Shown here in pieces: positions 51,805-60,166 of a DNA stretch of 64,000 nucleotides. Positions within the stretch are counted from its first letter, which is position 1; every line of letters begins with the position of its first letter. The position numbers and the translations under genes were made by a program. The stretch covers positions 1 through 64,000 of the forward strand of contig JBEKAB010000012.1 of NCBI GenBank assembly GCA_050018415.1. Direction: 5' to 3'. The notes beneath the pieces were generated by a model. That model was given only the letters and a program-made list of their open reading frames with translations. It searched no databases and had not been told where the DNA came from. The stretch is from UBA1161 sp002311745. GTDB lineage: Bacteria > Planctomycetota > Phycisphaerae > Tepidisphaerales > Tepidisphaeraceae.

Positions 51805-53178
51805 ATGAAATGGCTGAAATCGTTGTTTGGTCTTAACCCGAAACCTGACAGTGCCGCAAATGCAGGCGATGCCGCTTCGGTCCGTAAAGCACGTATTGAA
51901 CGATTTCTGTCAAAGTGCGATGAGGGCTGGACGCCTCTGCACTTCGACGCATATTGGGGAGACAGGACGGGCATCGAAGCTTGGGTGCATGCTGGTTTAG
52001 ATAAGGATCCAAAGGACAAGGATGGCAAGACCCCTCTGCATATTGCTGCATTCAGGGGCCACGCGTCCTGGGTCGAGGCGCTTCTCAAGCTTGGCGCGGA
52101 CAAGGAGGCAAAGGACAACGAAGGCTGGACTTCTCTGCATCTTGCTGCAGCGATGGGCCGCGCGTCCGTCGTCGACGTGCTTCTTCAGGCGGGTGCGGAC
52201 CAAGGGGCAAGGATACCGAATGGCAAGACGGCTCTGGATTTGGCTCAAGAAGAGGGCCACGCGTCGATAGTGGAGATACTCCGCAATGCAGACGCGCTGG
52301 CACACGCCCATCCACACAGGCCAGTGACAGGTGGGGGCTCACAACTACAAGCTCGGAACTTAGCTCGGTGGGAACGATCCGCTTATCCCCGAAAATGGGT
52401 GGACGATCACCGTGGACAGTGGACGCACTCGGACTGGCTCCAATTGCTTCAAGAGCTTAAGCAAACCGATTTTTGGCCGATGGAGCCGGACGCGATAGGT
52501 AGGGTTTTGGAAGAGCACAAAAAGGCACCGCCATCGATGCAGTCCGAGTCGTTCGAAGCCTTTGGATGGTGCAAAGGCAAACCCAATCCGACAAGCCCTC
52601 AGGTGACTCGCTTTGGGACGGGAGGTGTATCGCTGGGGGTCAGGTTTCTCTGTCCAACATGTTCAACGCCGAACACTGCACTAGACTCTCAAATCGATGA
52701 TGTGACCGGTGTTCTCGTCAAGTGTGATTGTGGAAACATTTCCCATGTACCAGCGGCATACAAGACACAGGCTGATATTTCCGGTCTTGCAGTCCATGGC
52801 GGTGTTCGTGTTCCCATTGCCGAGTTCGAAGAATGGATGTTCGCGCACCCTTCCTTTCTCACGGCGGATGGCCGCCACGTTCACCCGGATACCGAATTCC
52901 ATGGCAATTACGGATTATGGGGCTTTTGTGCGGGATGCCACTATCAGTACGCCAGCACTGTGCTGGCGATATTTCATTCGATCAATCCGGATGGATTATT
53001 CAAAGGTGGCTCGGTCTTTTTGAACGTTCATTCAGCAAAGTCTGGCCAAGATGCAGAAGCACTCCGCAAAAAACAGTGCCCTCAATGCGGAAATCCGGAC
53101 CTCATCGCGATCATGGTGGATATTCCCAAATACGTTCGTGATGCGGTCAACGCTGAAAAGAGAAAACGCGGCCTGTAA
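51805..53178 (+). CDS. Ankyrin-repeat protein with zinc-ribbon C-terminal domain
   Basis: 457 residues. Three to four ankyrin repeats (about 40-165): GWTPLHFDAYWGDRTGIEAW, GKTPLHIAAFRGHASWVEAL, GWTSLHLAAAMGRASVVDVL, GKTALDLAQEEGHASIVEIL. The C-terminal 270 residues are unlike known domains, with paired cysteines FLCPTCSTPN and VKCDCGN, WGFCAGCHYQ and CPQCGNPD that could bind two zinc ions. The ankyrin part probably binds a protein; the rest is uncharacterised. It lies in the accessory block between neuB copies B and C and has lower GC than its neighbours by eye, which suggests transfer. Confidence 0.75.
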   Translation: MKWLKSLFGLNPKPDSAANAGDAASVRKARIERFLSKCDEGWTPLHFDAYWGDRTGIEAWVHAGLDKDPKDKDGKTPLHIAAFRGHASWVEALLKLGADKEAKDNEGWTSLHLAAAMGRASVVDVLLQAGADQGARIPNGKTALDLAQEEGHASIVEILRNADALAHAHPHRPVTGGGSQLQARNLARWERSAYPRKWVDDHRGQWTHSDWLQLLQELKQTDFWPMEPDAIGRVLEEHKKAPPSMQSESFEAFGWCKGKPNPTSPQVTRFGTGGVSLGVRFLCPTCSTPNTALDSQIDDVTGVLVKCDCGNISHVPAAYKTQADISGLAVHGGVRVPIAEFEEWMFAHPSFLTADGRHVHPDTEFHGNYGLWGFCAGCHYQYASTVLAIFHSINPDGLFKGGSVFLNVHSAKSGQDAEALRKKQCPQCGNPDLIAIMVDIPKYVRDAVNAEKRKRGL

Positions 53179-53366
53179 TGTGGTGGCCGGGTAACTGTTT
53201 ACCGTGCTGCTGTGGATTCCAGGTTGTCTCGGTGATTGATTAAAGGGTCCACAACCCTAGAGACCGCCCCTACATACTTCCCGAATCCCCGGCCCGTTTG
53301 CTCATGGACGGACTAAAGGGGACGTAGCTATTTACGCTTGGGACGACCGTTTTCTGGCCCATTTGC

Positions 53367-54512
53367 TCATGCCCCGAAGTGCTCTTGGGCCGCAGTGATC
53401 GGGAGGCTTGAAATTCCCGGGGCATGGCGCATGTGGGGGCTGCGCTGCCAATTGTCGATGGATTCTCCTTCGCCCATGATCGGCGGCAAGCTCAGCATAA
53501 ATCGTCGGGCCAGGGCGCTGACGAACGGCTCGTACATGCCGCGAAGCTCCGCCAATTTCGCGGCGACCTCGCCGTCGTCGCGCAGGTCCAGGCCGGCTTG
53601 CCGCAGGGTTTGCTCCAATTGTTTGCGCTTTTCCGGAGGCAGCCGGTCGTCCCGGGGAGTTTCCGGGGGCGTCTTGAAGATCAGGGACAAATCCACGACG
53701 GCGTGGCGTGTCATCGCGAAGGTGAGTTGGGCGCGATACGGGTTGCACCCCTTCACCTCGGCCATCAGGATGGCACAGGTGTCCAACATACAGGTCGCGG
53801 CCGCCAGCCATGATTGGTTGTCGTGCTGCGATCGGAAATAGCTCAGCACGGGGAAGGAAAGATGGCTCTCCAGAAGTCCGGCGGACCATTGTTCCCATTC
53901 GACGAGGAAGGAATTCAATTCCTGGATGTTGCCGGCTCGGGCCAGGCGCAGCAGGACCTGGGCCGCGCTGGGCGGCGAGCCGGCGCGCCCGTCCAGCAGT
54001 GAAATCGTCACCTCGCGCTTGGAGAAGGCCTGATTGATTCCCGGCAGATAGCTGATGATGACGGCCAGGAAGGCGAATCCGAGCCCCGACTCGACGACGG
54101 CAAGCGTGCGGCCCAAGTGCCCCACGGGCGTGACATCGCCGTAGCCCAGGGTGAAGAACGCGGTGCCGCTCATGTAGAGGTAAGTCATGAAATTGATCTG
54201 CGCGTCCGCCGTCCGCAGGGACGCCGAGACGGACCAATCGAGCAACGCAAAGCCGAGGATTAACCCTACGACCCACGCGACAAAGATGCCCAGGAGTGAC
54301 AGCGGGCCGAAAAAGGCCAGAAGCGCTTCGCGGCGTTTGCCGCCGGGAATTCGCCGGGCGATAAACGTCCAAAGCGTCCAGTTCCAACTGTAGAACAGCC
54401 GGGCGAAGCGGTAGCGATGGGTGACCCGGCGAGGCTGCAGGATCGTCTCGAACGTATCGAGCAGAACCAGTAAAATCAGGGCCAGGCCTGCAAAAGCTGC
54501 GACAATCCGCAC
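53367..54512 (-). CDS. Potassium channel-like protein
   Basis: 381 residues. The first helix (IVAAFAGLALILLVLLDTFE) is followed by FGPLSLLGIFVAWVVGLILG, then the pore loop YMSGTAFFTLGYGDVTPVG, whose TLGYGD is a potassium selectivity filter, and another helix (GFAFLAVIISYLPGINQ). The 200-residue C-terminus is helical and cytoplasmic, with no RCK or cyclic-nucleotide motif I recognise. I chose GTG 54512, which has AGGAG seven bases upstream; the ATG at 54653 adds residues with no domain. Confidence 0.85.
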   Translation of the reverse strand: MRIVAAFAGLALILLVLLDTFETILQPRRVTHRYRFARLFYSWNWTLWTFIARRIPGGKRREALLAFFGPLSLLGIFVAWVVGLILGFALLDWSVSASLRTADAQINFMTYLYMSGTAFFTLGYGDVTPVGHLGRTLAVVESGLGFAFLAVIISYLPGINQAFSKREVTISLLDGRAGSPPSAAQVLLRLARAGNIQELNSFLVEWEQWSAGLLESHLSFPVLSYFRSQHDNQSWLAAATCMLDTCAILMAEVKGCNPYRAQLTFAMTRHAVVDLSLIFKTPPETPRDDRLPPEKRKQLEQTLRQAGLDLRDDGEVAAKLAELRGMYEPFVSALARRFMLSLPPIMGEGESIDNWQRSPHMRHAPGISSLPITAAQEHFGA

Positions 54513-54887
54513 GAGAATCTCCTGAGGGGCGTCAGTAATATTAGGACAGATAGTCTGCTCTGGTGCGCCAGGGGAAAATCCTCCGCAACGGCGGCCATTG
54601 ATGATTCTCACGAAAAGGAAATTGGCGCAGCTCTGAATATTGCGGCGTATCATTAATTCTGAGCTGTCCTCGATTTATTCGATCTGGAAAACCATCAGCG
54701 ACGCCGCGTCGATGCTCTTCCAATCACGTTCTTGCATGAGCGTCTCCGGGATTCCTGGGGCGCACATCCTCGGCATGTGATCCGATCATGTTCGCACCGC
54801 ATTCTTATACCCAGAAAGCGAAATCGGGACGGCTCGGCTCTGTCTCTATCCTCAACCGCCCCGATGCCACATCGCGTGGTACATAAC
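54513..54887. other. Gene-free region holding the third neuB tail copy
   Basis: About 375 bases with no gene. It contains the 26-base neuB tail copy C at 54684-54709. Confidence 0.5.
54684..54709 (+). repeat. neuB 3' end repeat, copy C (short)
   Basis: 26 bases from CTGGAAAACC to GACGCCGCGT, identical to copy B and differing by one base from copy A. It bounds the ankyrin/channel cassette on the right. Confidence 0.75.
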
Positions 54888-55709
54888 CTAGCGCAGCTCG
54901 AACTTCACCGTCACCACGGCGAGGATTTCCTTTTCCAGGCTTGTCGTGTCGTTGTTGCCGGTGTCCGAGACGTCCGTCACGCCTTTGGGATTGATCTGCA
55001 TCACGCCCATCTTCGCTTCCACTAGGCGGCCTAAAGCGCCGTTGGCGTTGGACACAATCTGCGTGGCCCGAAGCGTGGCGTCCTTGGTGGCCTCGCCGAG
55101 CATGTCGATCTTCAACTCCGAAAGCTTCGAGTACAGATAACGCGGGGAGCTGGACTCGATTTCCACGCCGTCCTTGATCAGGCTGGTCACCGACCGGGAG
55201 ACCACCGGGACCTTATCCATGTCCGCGCTCTCGATATTGACGCTCTGCGTCAGTACGTACATTTCGACCTTGGCGGTCTGCACAATCGTCGGGGGCGGGG
55301 GCGAGCCCGCGGCCCCGCCGCTGCCCGGCTGCGGCGGGGTCGGGATGACTTCGCGCTGAAAAACCTTTTCTGTCGCGATCGCGGAGAAGGTCACTTGCTT
55401 ATCCGGGATTCCCGCGTTCCTGAGGAAGGCCGCCACGCGGTCGGCGTCGCCCTTGAGCTTCGCGTAGGCCTTGATGAGGTCCGGGTCGCGGGCGGTGATG
55501 GTGCCCTCCCAGGCGATGGTGTCGCTGATGATCGTTTTTTTGGCCGATCCTTTGACCTCCAGCGTTTTAGGCTCGTGCTTCACGGCGAGATAGACGTACC
55601 CGAGGATGGCCACGCAGATGACGTTCGCCAAGGCGAAGAAAAAGCCGCCAACCTGAAGTGACACGAAAATGCGCCGGGGCAGAGATTGAGTTGGTTCGTG
55701 GGTGTTCAT
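54888..55709 (-). CDS. SIMPL-domain (DUF541) protein
   Basis: 273 residues with one N-terminal helix (GGFFFALANVICVAILGYVY) and then a periplasmic SIMPL domain: LEVKGSAKKTIISDTIAWEG, VTFSAIATEKVF, SPRYLYSKLSELKIDMLGEA and TKDATLRATQIV. The family (BP26/OMP28-like) forms large assemblies of unknown role in oxidative or envelope stress. GGAGG lies seven bases before the ATG. A glycine/proline loop is inserted at about 125-140. Confidence 0.85.
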   Translation of the reverse strand: MNTHEPTQSLPRRIFVSLQVGGFFFALANVICVAILGYVYLAVKHEPKTLEVKGSAKKTIISDTIAWEGTITARDPDLIKAYAKLKGDADRVAAFLRNAGIPDKQVTFSAIATEKVFQREVIPTPPQPGSGGAAGSPPPPTIVQTAKVEMYVLTQSVNIESADMDKVPVVSRSVTSLIKDGVEIESSSPRYLYSKLSELKIDMLGEATKDATLRATQIVSNANGALGRLVEAKMGVMQINPKGVTDVSDTGNNDTTSLEKEILAVVTVKFELR

Positions 55710-55861
55710 GAGATCGCCTCCTTGCGAGTCTCGTGCGGAAAATAACGCGATGAACTACTGGCCGCCATCTTGCCCATCAGTATTCCCCGGGTCAACCGTG
55801 CTCTCGATGTCTGCTCAATTTTTCGGGCACACAAAAATCGAAGCCGCGTAAACTCTTCTCC

Positions 55862-56100
55862 TCCCCCGGTACGCCCAACTTTTTTCATCTTCGGCGTAAC
55901 TTCTTGTCTGGCACGTTCTAATATCACCGCGGAGTGCGCAGAGCGCGCAGAGACGACGCAGTGCCACGGCCACCGACGTATTTCTCGGCGTTCTCAGCGA
56001 TCTCCGCGGTGACATCTTGCGTTTCGAGCGCGCGGATAGCAGCCCTGAAAATGAAGGACTTACAGCACAGATGAAAAAAGTTGGGTACGCCGCCGGGGGA
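55862..56100. repeat. Nested inverted-repeat element upstream of neuC
   Basis: Outer arms TCCCCCGGTACGCCCAAC... (55862-55889) and its reverse complement near ...GTTGGGTACGCCGCC (56070-56100) each include the poly-T/poly-A AACTTTTTTCATC. Inner arms TCACCGCGGAG (55924-55934) and CTCCGCGGTGA (56001-56011) belong to the GCAGAG family seen at 40.4 and 42.1 kb. The layout of about 240 bp resembles a MITE-like element. Confidence 0.55.
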
Positions 56101-56302
56101 GGGTTGGGTGGGGGTTTGGCGATTGCGGCGGTGGTTCCGATCCGACTATCCATCGCCCCTCGAACAAACCCCCACCTCGTTCCTCCCCCCGCGTACAGGG
56201 GGAGGAAGAACAGTCGGTTGCCCGCAAGGCTGGGCACACGCCAAGTCCGCGCAAAAGCCGCCGTCATGGCGGGATTTGATCGCGTCGGCTAACTTGGTAT
56301 TC

Positions 56303-57439
56303 GTGCCACAACGCAGACGCATCTGCTTCGTCACCGGAACGCGGGCCGAGTTTGGGCTGATGCGCGGCGTCCTGAGGAATATCCAAAAATCCAAGCGATT
56401 GAAGCTGCAGATCGTCGTCACCGGCATGCACCTGGACCGCCGGCACGGACGCAGCCTCGCCCGCGTGGGCGACGAAGGGTGGAACGTCGATGCGGTGGTT
56501 CCGTGGCAGGGTCGCCGGCAGGCCGTCGCGACGGGTCACGCCATCGCCGCGTTGGCCCGTGTGTTCGCCAGGCTCAAGCCGGATGTGATCCTGGCGGTGG
56601 GCGACCGCGTGGAGGGCCTGGCGGCGGCGACTGCCGGACACCTCTGCGGCTTGGCCGTGGCGCACGTCCACGGCGGAGATCGGGCGCTGGGCCAGGTCGA
56701 TGACTCGCTGCGTCACGCCATCACCAAGCTCTCCCACGTCCATTTCGCGGCCACGGGGCAAAGCGCCACACGCCTCCTCAAATTGGGCGAGGATCCGTGG
56801 CGCATCCACCAGGTGGGATCGCCCGGCATCGACGGCATCGCCCGCGACGCGGCCTCGCCGCGGCAAGTCGCGGCACAGTTTCCCGGCCTGCGGCCGCGGC
56901 AATTTGCCCTGCTGGTTCTGCACCCGCTGGATGCCGATGAAAATCTGGAATTCAAACGCGCTGATACCGTCCTGCGCGCCGTGGCGGCGGCGGGCGTCGG
57001 ACGCATCGTCATCATCTATCCCAACAACGACCCGGGCAGCGGCGGGATCATCCGCCGCTGGCGAGCGGCCACCGCGGACAAAGAAGCGATCGTGCGCCGG
57101 GACGTCAGCCGGCCGATTTTTCTGGCCCTGCTGCGGGATGCGGCCATGCTGGTGGGCAACAGTTCAAGCGGGGTCATCGAGGCCGCCAGCTTCGCCACGT
57201 CGGTGATCGACGTCGGTAACCGGCAACGGGGCCGCCAGCGCTGCCAAGACGTGCGCCACGTGCCGTACCAGCGAAGCGCCATCCTTGCCGCAGCGCGGGC
57301 GATCTGGAACGGGGGGCGGCCGCGGCGGGGTCGATGCCGCAATCCGTACCAGGGCCTCGCCACCGCGCGAAAAATCACCCGCATCCTGCAAAACCTGACC
57401 ATCGACCCGCGACTGCTCAAGAAGCTGATCGCGTATTAA
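56303..57439 (+). CDS. neuC: UDP-N-acetylglucosamine 2-epimerase (hydrolysing)
   Basis: 378 residues starting RRRICFVTGTRAEFGLMRGV. DVILAVGDRVEGLAAATAGH, AHVHGGDRALGQVDDSLRHA, ITKLSHVHFA, VGSPGIDGI, YPNNDPGSGGI and LVGNSSSGVIEAASFAT are the NeuC/hydrolysing epimerase motifs. It would supply ManNAc or a relative to NeuB. GTG 56303 is chosen by family; a longer in-frame start at 56081 lies in the repeat element and encodes no domain. It is split from neuAB by the accessory block. Confidence 0.88.
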   Translation: MPQRRRICFVTGTRAEFGLMRGVLRNIQKSKRLKLQIVVTGMHLDRRHGRSLARVGDEGWNVDAVVPWQGRRQAVATGHAIAALARVFARLKPDVILAVGDRVEGLAAATAGHLCGLAVAHVHGGDRALGQVDDSLRHAITKLSHVHFAATGQSATRLLKLGEDPWRIHQVGSPGIDGIARDAASPRQVAAQFPGLRPRQFALLVLHPLDADENLEFKRADTVLRAVAAAGVGRIVIIYPNNDPGSGGIIRRWRAATADKEAIVRRDVSRPIFLALLRDAAMLVGNSSSGVIEAASFATSVIDVGNRQRGRQRCQDVRHVPYQRSAILAAARAIWNGGRPRRGRCRNPYQGLATARKITRILQNLTIDPRLLKKLIAY

Positions 57440-57553
57440 GAGCCTCTAATCGCCGCAGCGCCGCCAGCGGCACCCCTATCGGACGCGATTGGGCGTACTT
57501 CAAGTTACACAACCCGTTTTTCGATATGAGATGCAGAACAATAGAGGACCACT

Positions 57554-58432
57554 ATGCCCACCGCCGTTGCGACCGGCACCAATCCCGAGGTCATTGTTAA
57601 TCGGGCCATCAAGAACATCACGGCGTTGGCGACGCTGCCGGAGGTCACCGCCCGGATCATCGCCATCGTCGAGAACCCGCGCAGCTCCGCCAGCAGCCTG
57701 CACAAGATCATTTCACACGACCCCGCCCTGGTGAGCCGGATTCTCAAATTGGTCAACAGCGCGTTTTACGGACTCCCCGGGCAGATCAGCAGCATCGACC
57801 GAGCGATCGTGCTGCTGGGCCTCAACGCGGTGAAGAACGTCGCCGTGGCCGCCAGCCTCGGCCAGTTGTTCCGCGGCGTGAAGCTCTGCGAGGGCTTTAC
57901 CGCGCGCGATCTGTGGACGCATTGCATCGCCGTGGCGGTCACGGCCCGCGAATTGGCCAAGGGTCTGAAAATTCCGCTGGTGGACGAGGCGTTCCTGGCG
58001 GGACTGATCCACGACGTGGGCATCCTGGTGGCCTTGCAGGTCTGGCCGGCCAAGGTGCAAACCGTCTGCACCACGGTGTTGGAACATGGCGGAGATTACT
58101 GCGCTGCCGAGCGCCTATTCCTCGGCGTGGACCATCAAATGCTCGGCAAAGCGCTGGCGGAAAAGTGGAAATTTCCCCGCACCTGCCAGCAAGCGGCGGG
58201 ATTTCATCATGCTCCCCGCAGCCTGGCGGAGGACAGCCGGCTTGTGGTCTGTCTGGTCCACATCGCCGACACCATCTGCTGTCAGGCCGGTATCGGCTTT
58301 AACCTGACGGCCCGGGGACAGCAGCTTGACGCATCCATCTTGAAGGAAGCCGGCCTGGACGCCGCGATCATTCAGAAAGTGACTGCCGACATACCCACGC
58401 ACGTCAACGATGCCGTGGCCATGCTGGGATAG
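57554..58432 (+). CDS. HDOD-domain signalling protein
   Basis: 292 residues. LPEVTARIIAIVENPRSSAS, LHKIISHDPALVSRILKLVN, SAFYGLPGQISSIDRAIVLL, GLNAVKNVAVAASL and FLAGLIHDVGILVALQ form an HDOD domain over almost the full length. These proteins take part in regulation, often of motility or secondary-messenger signalling, without a known conserved enzyme activity. GAGGA precedes the ATG. Confidence 0.9.
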   Translation: MPTAVATGTNPEVIVNRAIKNITALATLPEVTARIIAIVENPRSSASSLHKIISHDPALVSRILKLVNSAFYGLPGQISSIDRAIVLLGLNAVKNVAVAASLGQLFRGVKLCEGFTARDLWTHCIAVAVTARELAKGLKIPLVDEAFLAGLIHDVGILVALQVWPAKVQTVCTTVLEHGGDYCAAERLFLGVDHQMLGKALAEKWKFPRTCQQAAGFHHAPRSLAEDSRLVVCLVHIADTICCQAGIGFNLTARGQQLDASILKEAGLDAAIIQKVTADIPTHVNDAVAMLG

Positions 58433-58441
58433 GCGCCCCTC

Positions 58442-58999
58442 TCATTTTTTCAACAGGGCCACGTGGCTGCCGGCGAAGGCCGGCGGCTCCAATGGCTGGA
58501 ATCCCGCCTGGGCCGCGGCCCCAAGCTCCGCCTCGAACTCCTCCCGGCTCACGTATGTCTTGGGTTCGGCGAGCAACAGGCAGGCCCCCGGTTTCATGGC
58601 CCCCGCGGCTTCCAGGAAAAACCGGCGGGCATCGGGCAGTTCGTGCACCACGTACATGGCCAGGACAAAATCGACCGCCGCGTCCATCCCCTTCAGGTCC
58701 ATGGAATGCGGCGGCACCAAACGAGCATCCAGCCGATCGAGCAGGCCGGCCCTTGCCGCTCGGCGTTTAAGCCGCTGGAGCATCCTGTCTTGAACGTCCA
58801 GCGCTACGACGCGGCCCGACGGACCCACCCTCCGTGCCAGCTCGATCGTGAAAAAGCCCATCCCGGGGCCGGGCTCCAGGACGATCATCCCCTGGCGCAC
58901 ATACGGGGCGAGGAGTTTGGCCGGGTCTTGACGCAGACGCCGCAGCGGGTTGATCAGAATATAGCCGAGCCACCAAGGACAGACTCTGTGCTGGGCCAT
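58442..58999 (-). CDS. Class I SAM-dependent methyltransferase
   Basis: 185 residues. VLEPGPGMGFFTIELARRVG (SAM loop), GRVVALDVQDRML, FVLAMYVVHELPDARRFFLE and CLLLAEPKTYV are a Rossmann methyltransferase of the UbiE/Methyltransf_11 kind. The acceptor is unknown. It converges on the HDOD gene and precedes the export operon in reverse order. Confidence 0.85.
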   Translation of the reverse strand: MAQHRVCPWWLGYILINPLRRLRQDPAKLLAPYVRQGMIVLEPGPGMGFFTIELARRVGPSGRVVALDVQDRMLQRLKRRAARAGLLDRLDARLVPPHSMDLKGMDAAVDFVLAMYVVHELPDARRFFLEAAGAMKPGACLLLAEPKTYVSREEFEAELGAAAQAGFQPLEPPAFAGSHVALLKK

Positions 59000-59039
59000 T
59001 TGCTTGCTCCCATGGTCGCGCTCGAAGCGCCCTTGCGCA

Positions 59040-60158
59040 TCATTGCAACCGGTGGCGGAACATCCACGCGGCCGCCGACAGCGTGACGACGGCGATGATC
59101 GCCATCGGCCATAAGTCCGGAAACAGCCGTCCCAGCCCCGCTCCCTCCAGGTACACGCGCTGGGCTATTTCAATGGCATATCGCAGCGGGTTGGCCAGCG
59201 TCGCATCTTGCAGCGCCTTGGGCATGCTGCTGATCGGCGTGGTCAGACCCGACAGAAGCATGCAGGGCATCATCACCACGAACGAAAAGAGCATCGCCTG
59301 CTGCATGGTGGCCGCGATGGCCGAGAGGAACAGCCCGATCCCCACCGCCGCGAGCAGGAACAAGCTCAGCCCCGCGTACAGCGTGACAAACGACCCGGCA
59401 AATGGAATGCGGAACCAAAGCTGCGCCACCAGCAGCACGTTGGTCGCCTGGATTTCGCCGATGAGCATCGACGGCAGCGTTTTGCCGATCATGATCTCCA
59501 CGGGCCGGAACGGAGTCACCAGCAGTTGATCGAACGTGCCCTGCTCGCGTTCGCGGGCCACGGACATCGCCGTCAGCAGCAGCGTCTGCAGCATCGTCAG
59601 CGTTCCCACCAGGCTGGGAATCATCGCCCAGCGCGTCTCCAGGTTCGGGTTGTACCACGAGCGGCCAACCACTCGGATGCTCGGACCGGCCTGGTTGTGG
59701 GCCAGGTTCCAGTCGGCATTGAACGCCTCCACGACGGCGGCGATGTAGCTGGCGGCGACGCTGGCGGTGTTGGAGTTGCGGCCGTCGGCGATCACCTGGA
59801 GGGGCGCCGCCTGGCCCAACTGCAGCCGGCGCTGGAAATCCTGTCCCACCTGGATGACCAACAGCGCCCGCCGCTGATTGATGTAGGTGGGCAGGTCCTG
59901 GGCGCGATCCAGGTTGGCGACGCGGTGGAAGACGCCCGATCCGTCCAGCCGCGCCAGCAGCTCGTGCGAGGCGGGGCTGCGGTCCTGATCCAGCACGGCG
60001 TAGGGCACGTCGCTCAGGTCGTAGGTGGCGGCGTATCCGAAAATCAGGCATTGGATGATCGGCGGAAGCAGGAGGCTGACTCGGCTGCGCGGGTCCTTCA
60101 GCGTGGCCAAAAGCTCCTTGCGGGTCAGGGCCAGGATGCGCAGCAGTGCCTCAAACAC
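59040..60158 (-). CDS. ABC-2 permease of a multidrug exporter, YbhR-like
   Basis: 372 residues. An N-terminal cytoplasmic start (LALTRKELLATLKDPRSRVS) and helix, a long periplasmic domain, then MSVAREREQGTFDQLLVTPF and PCMLLSGLTTPISSMPKALQ match the YbhS/YbhR permeases. GTG 60158 has GAGG upstream and starts nine bases after the preceding gene. Last of the operon on this strand. Confidence 0.88.
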   Translation of the reverse strand: MFEALLRILALTRKELLATLKDPRSRVSLLLPPIIQCLIFGYAATYDLSDVPYAVLDQDRSPASHELLARLDGSGVFHRVANLDRAQDLPTYINQRRALLVIQVGQDFQRRLQLGQAAPLQVIADGRNSNTASVAASYIAAVVEAFNADWNLAHNQAGPSIRVVGRSWYNPNLETRWAMIPSLVGTLTMLQTLLLTAMSVAREREQGTFDQLLVTPFRPVEIMIGKTLPSMLIGEIQATNVLLVAQLWFRIPFAGSFVTLYAGLSLFLLAAVGIGLFLSAIAATMQQAMLFSFVVMMPCMLLSGLTTPISSMPKALQDATLANPLRYAIEIAQRVYLEGAGLGRLFPDLWPMAIIAVVTLSAAAWMFRHRLQ

Positions 60159-60166
60159 CAAACACC

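Noticed and set aside
53291..53371. Two near-identical 16-base sequences GGCCCGTTTGCTCATG and GGCCCATTTGCTCATG
   Set aside because: Too short to define an element; the second overlaps the channel gene stop. Could be a leftover tail copy but not supportable.
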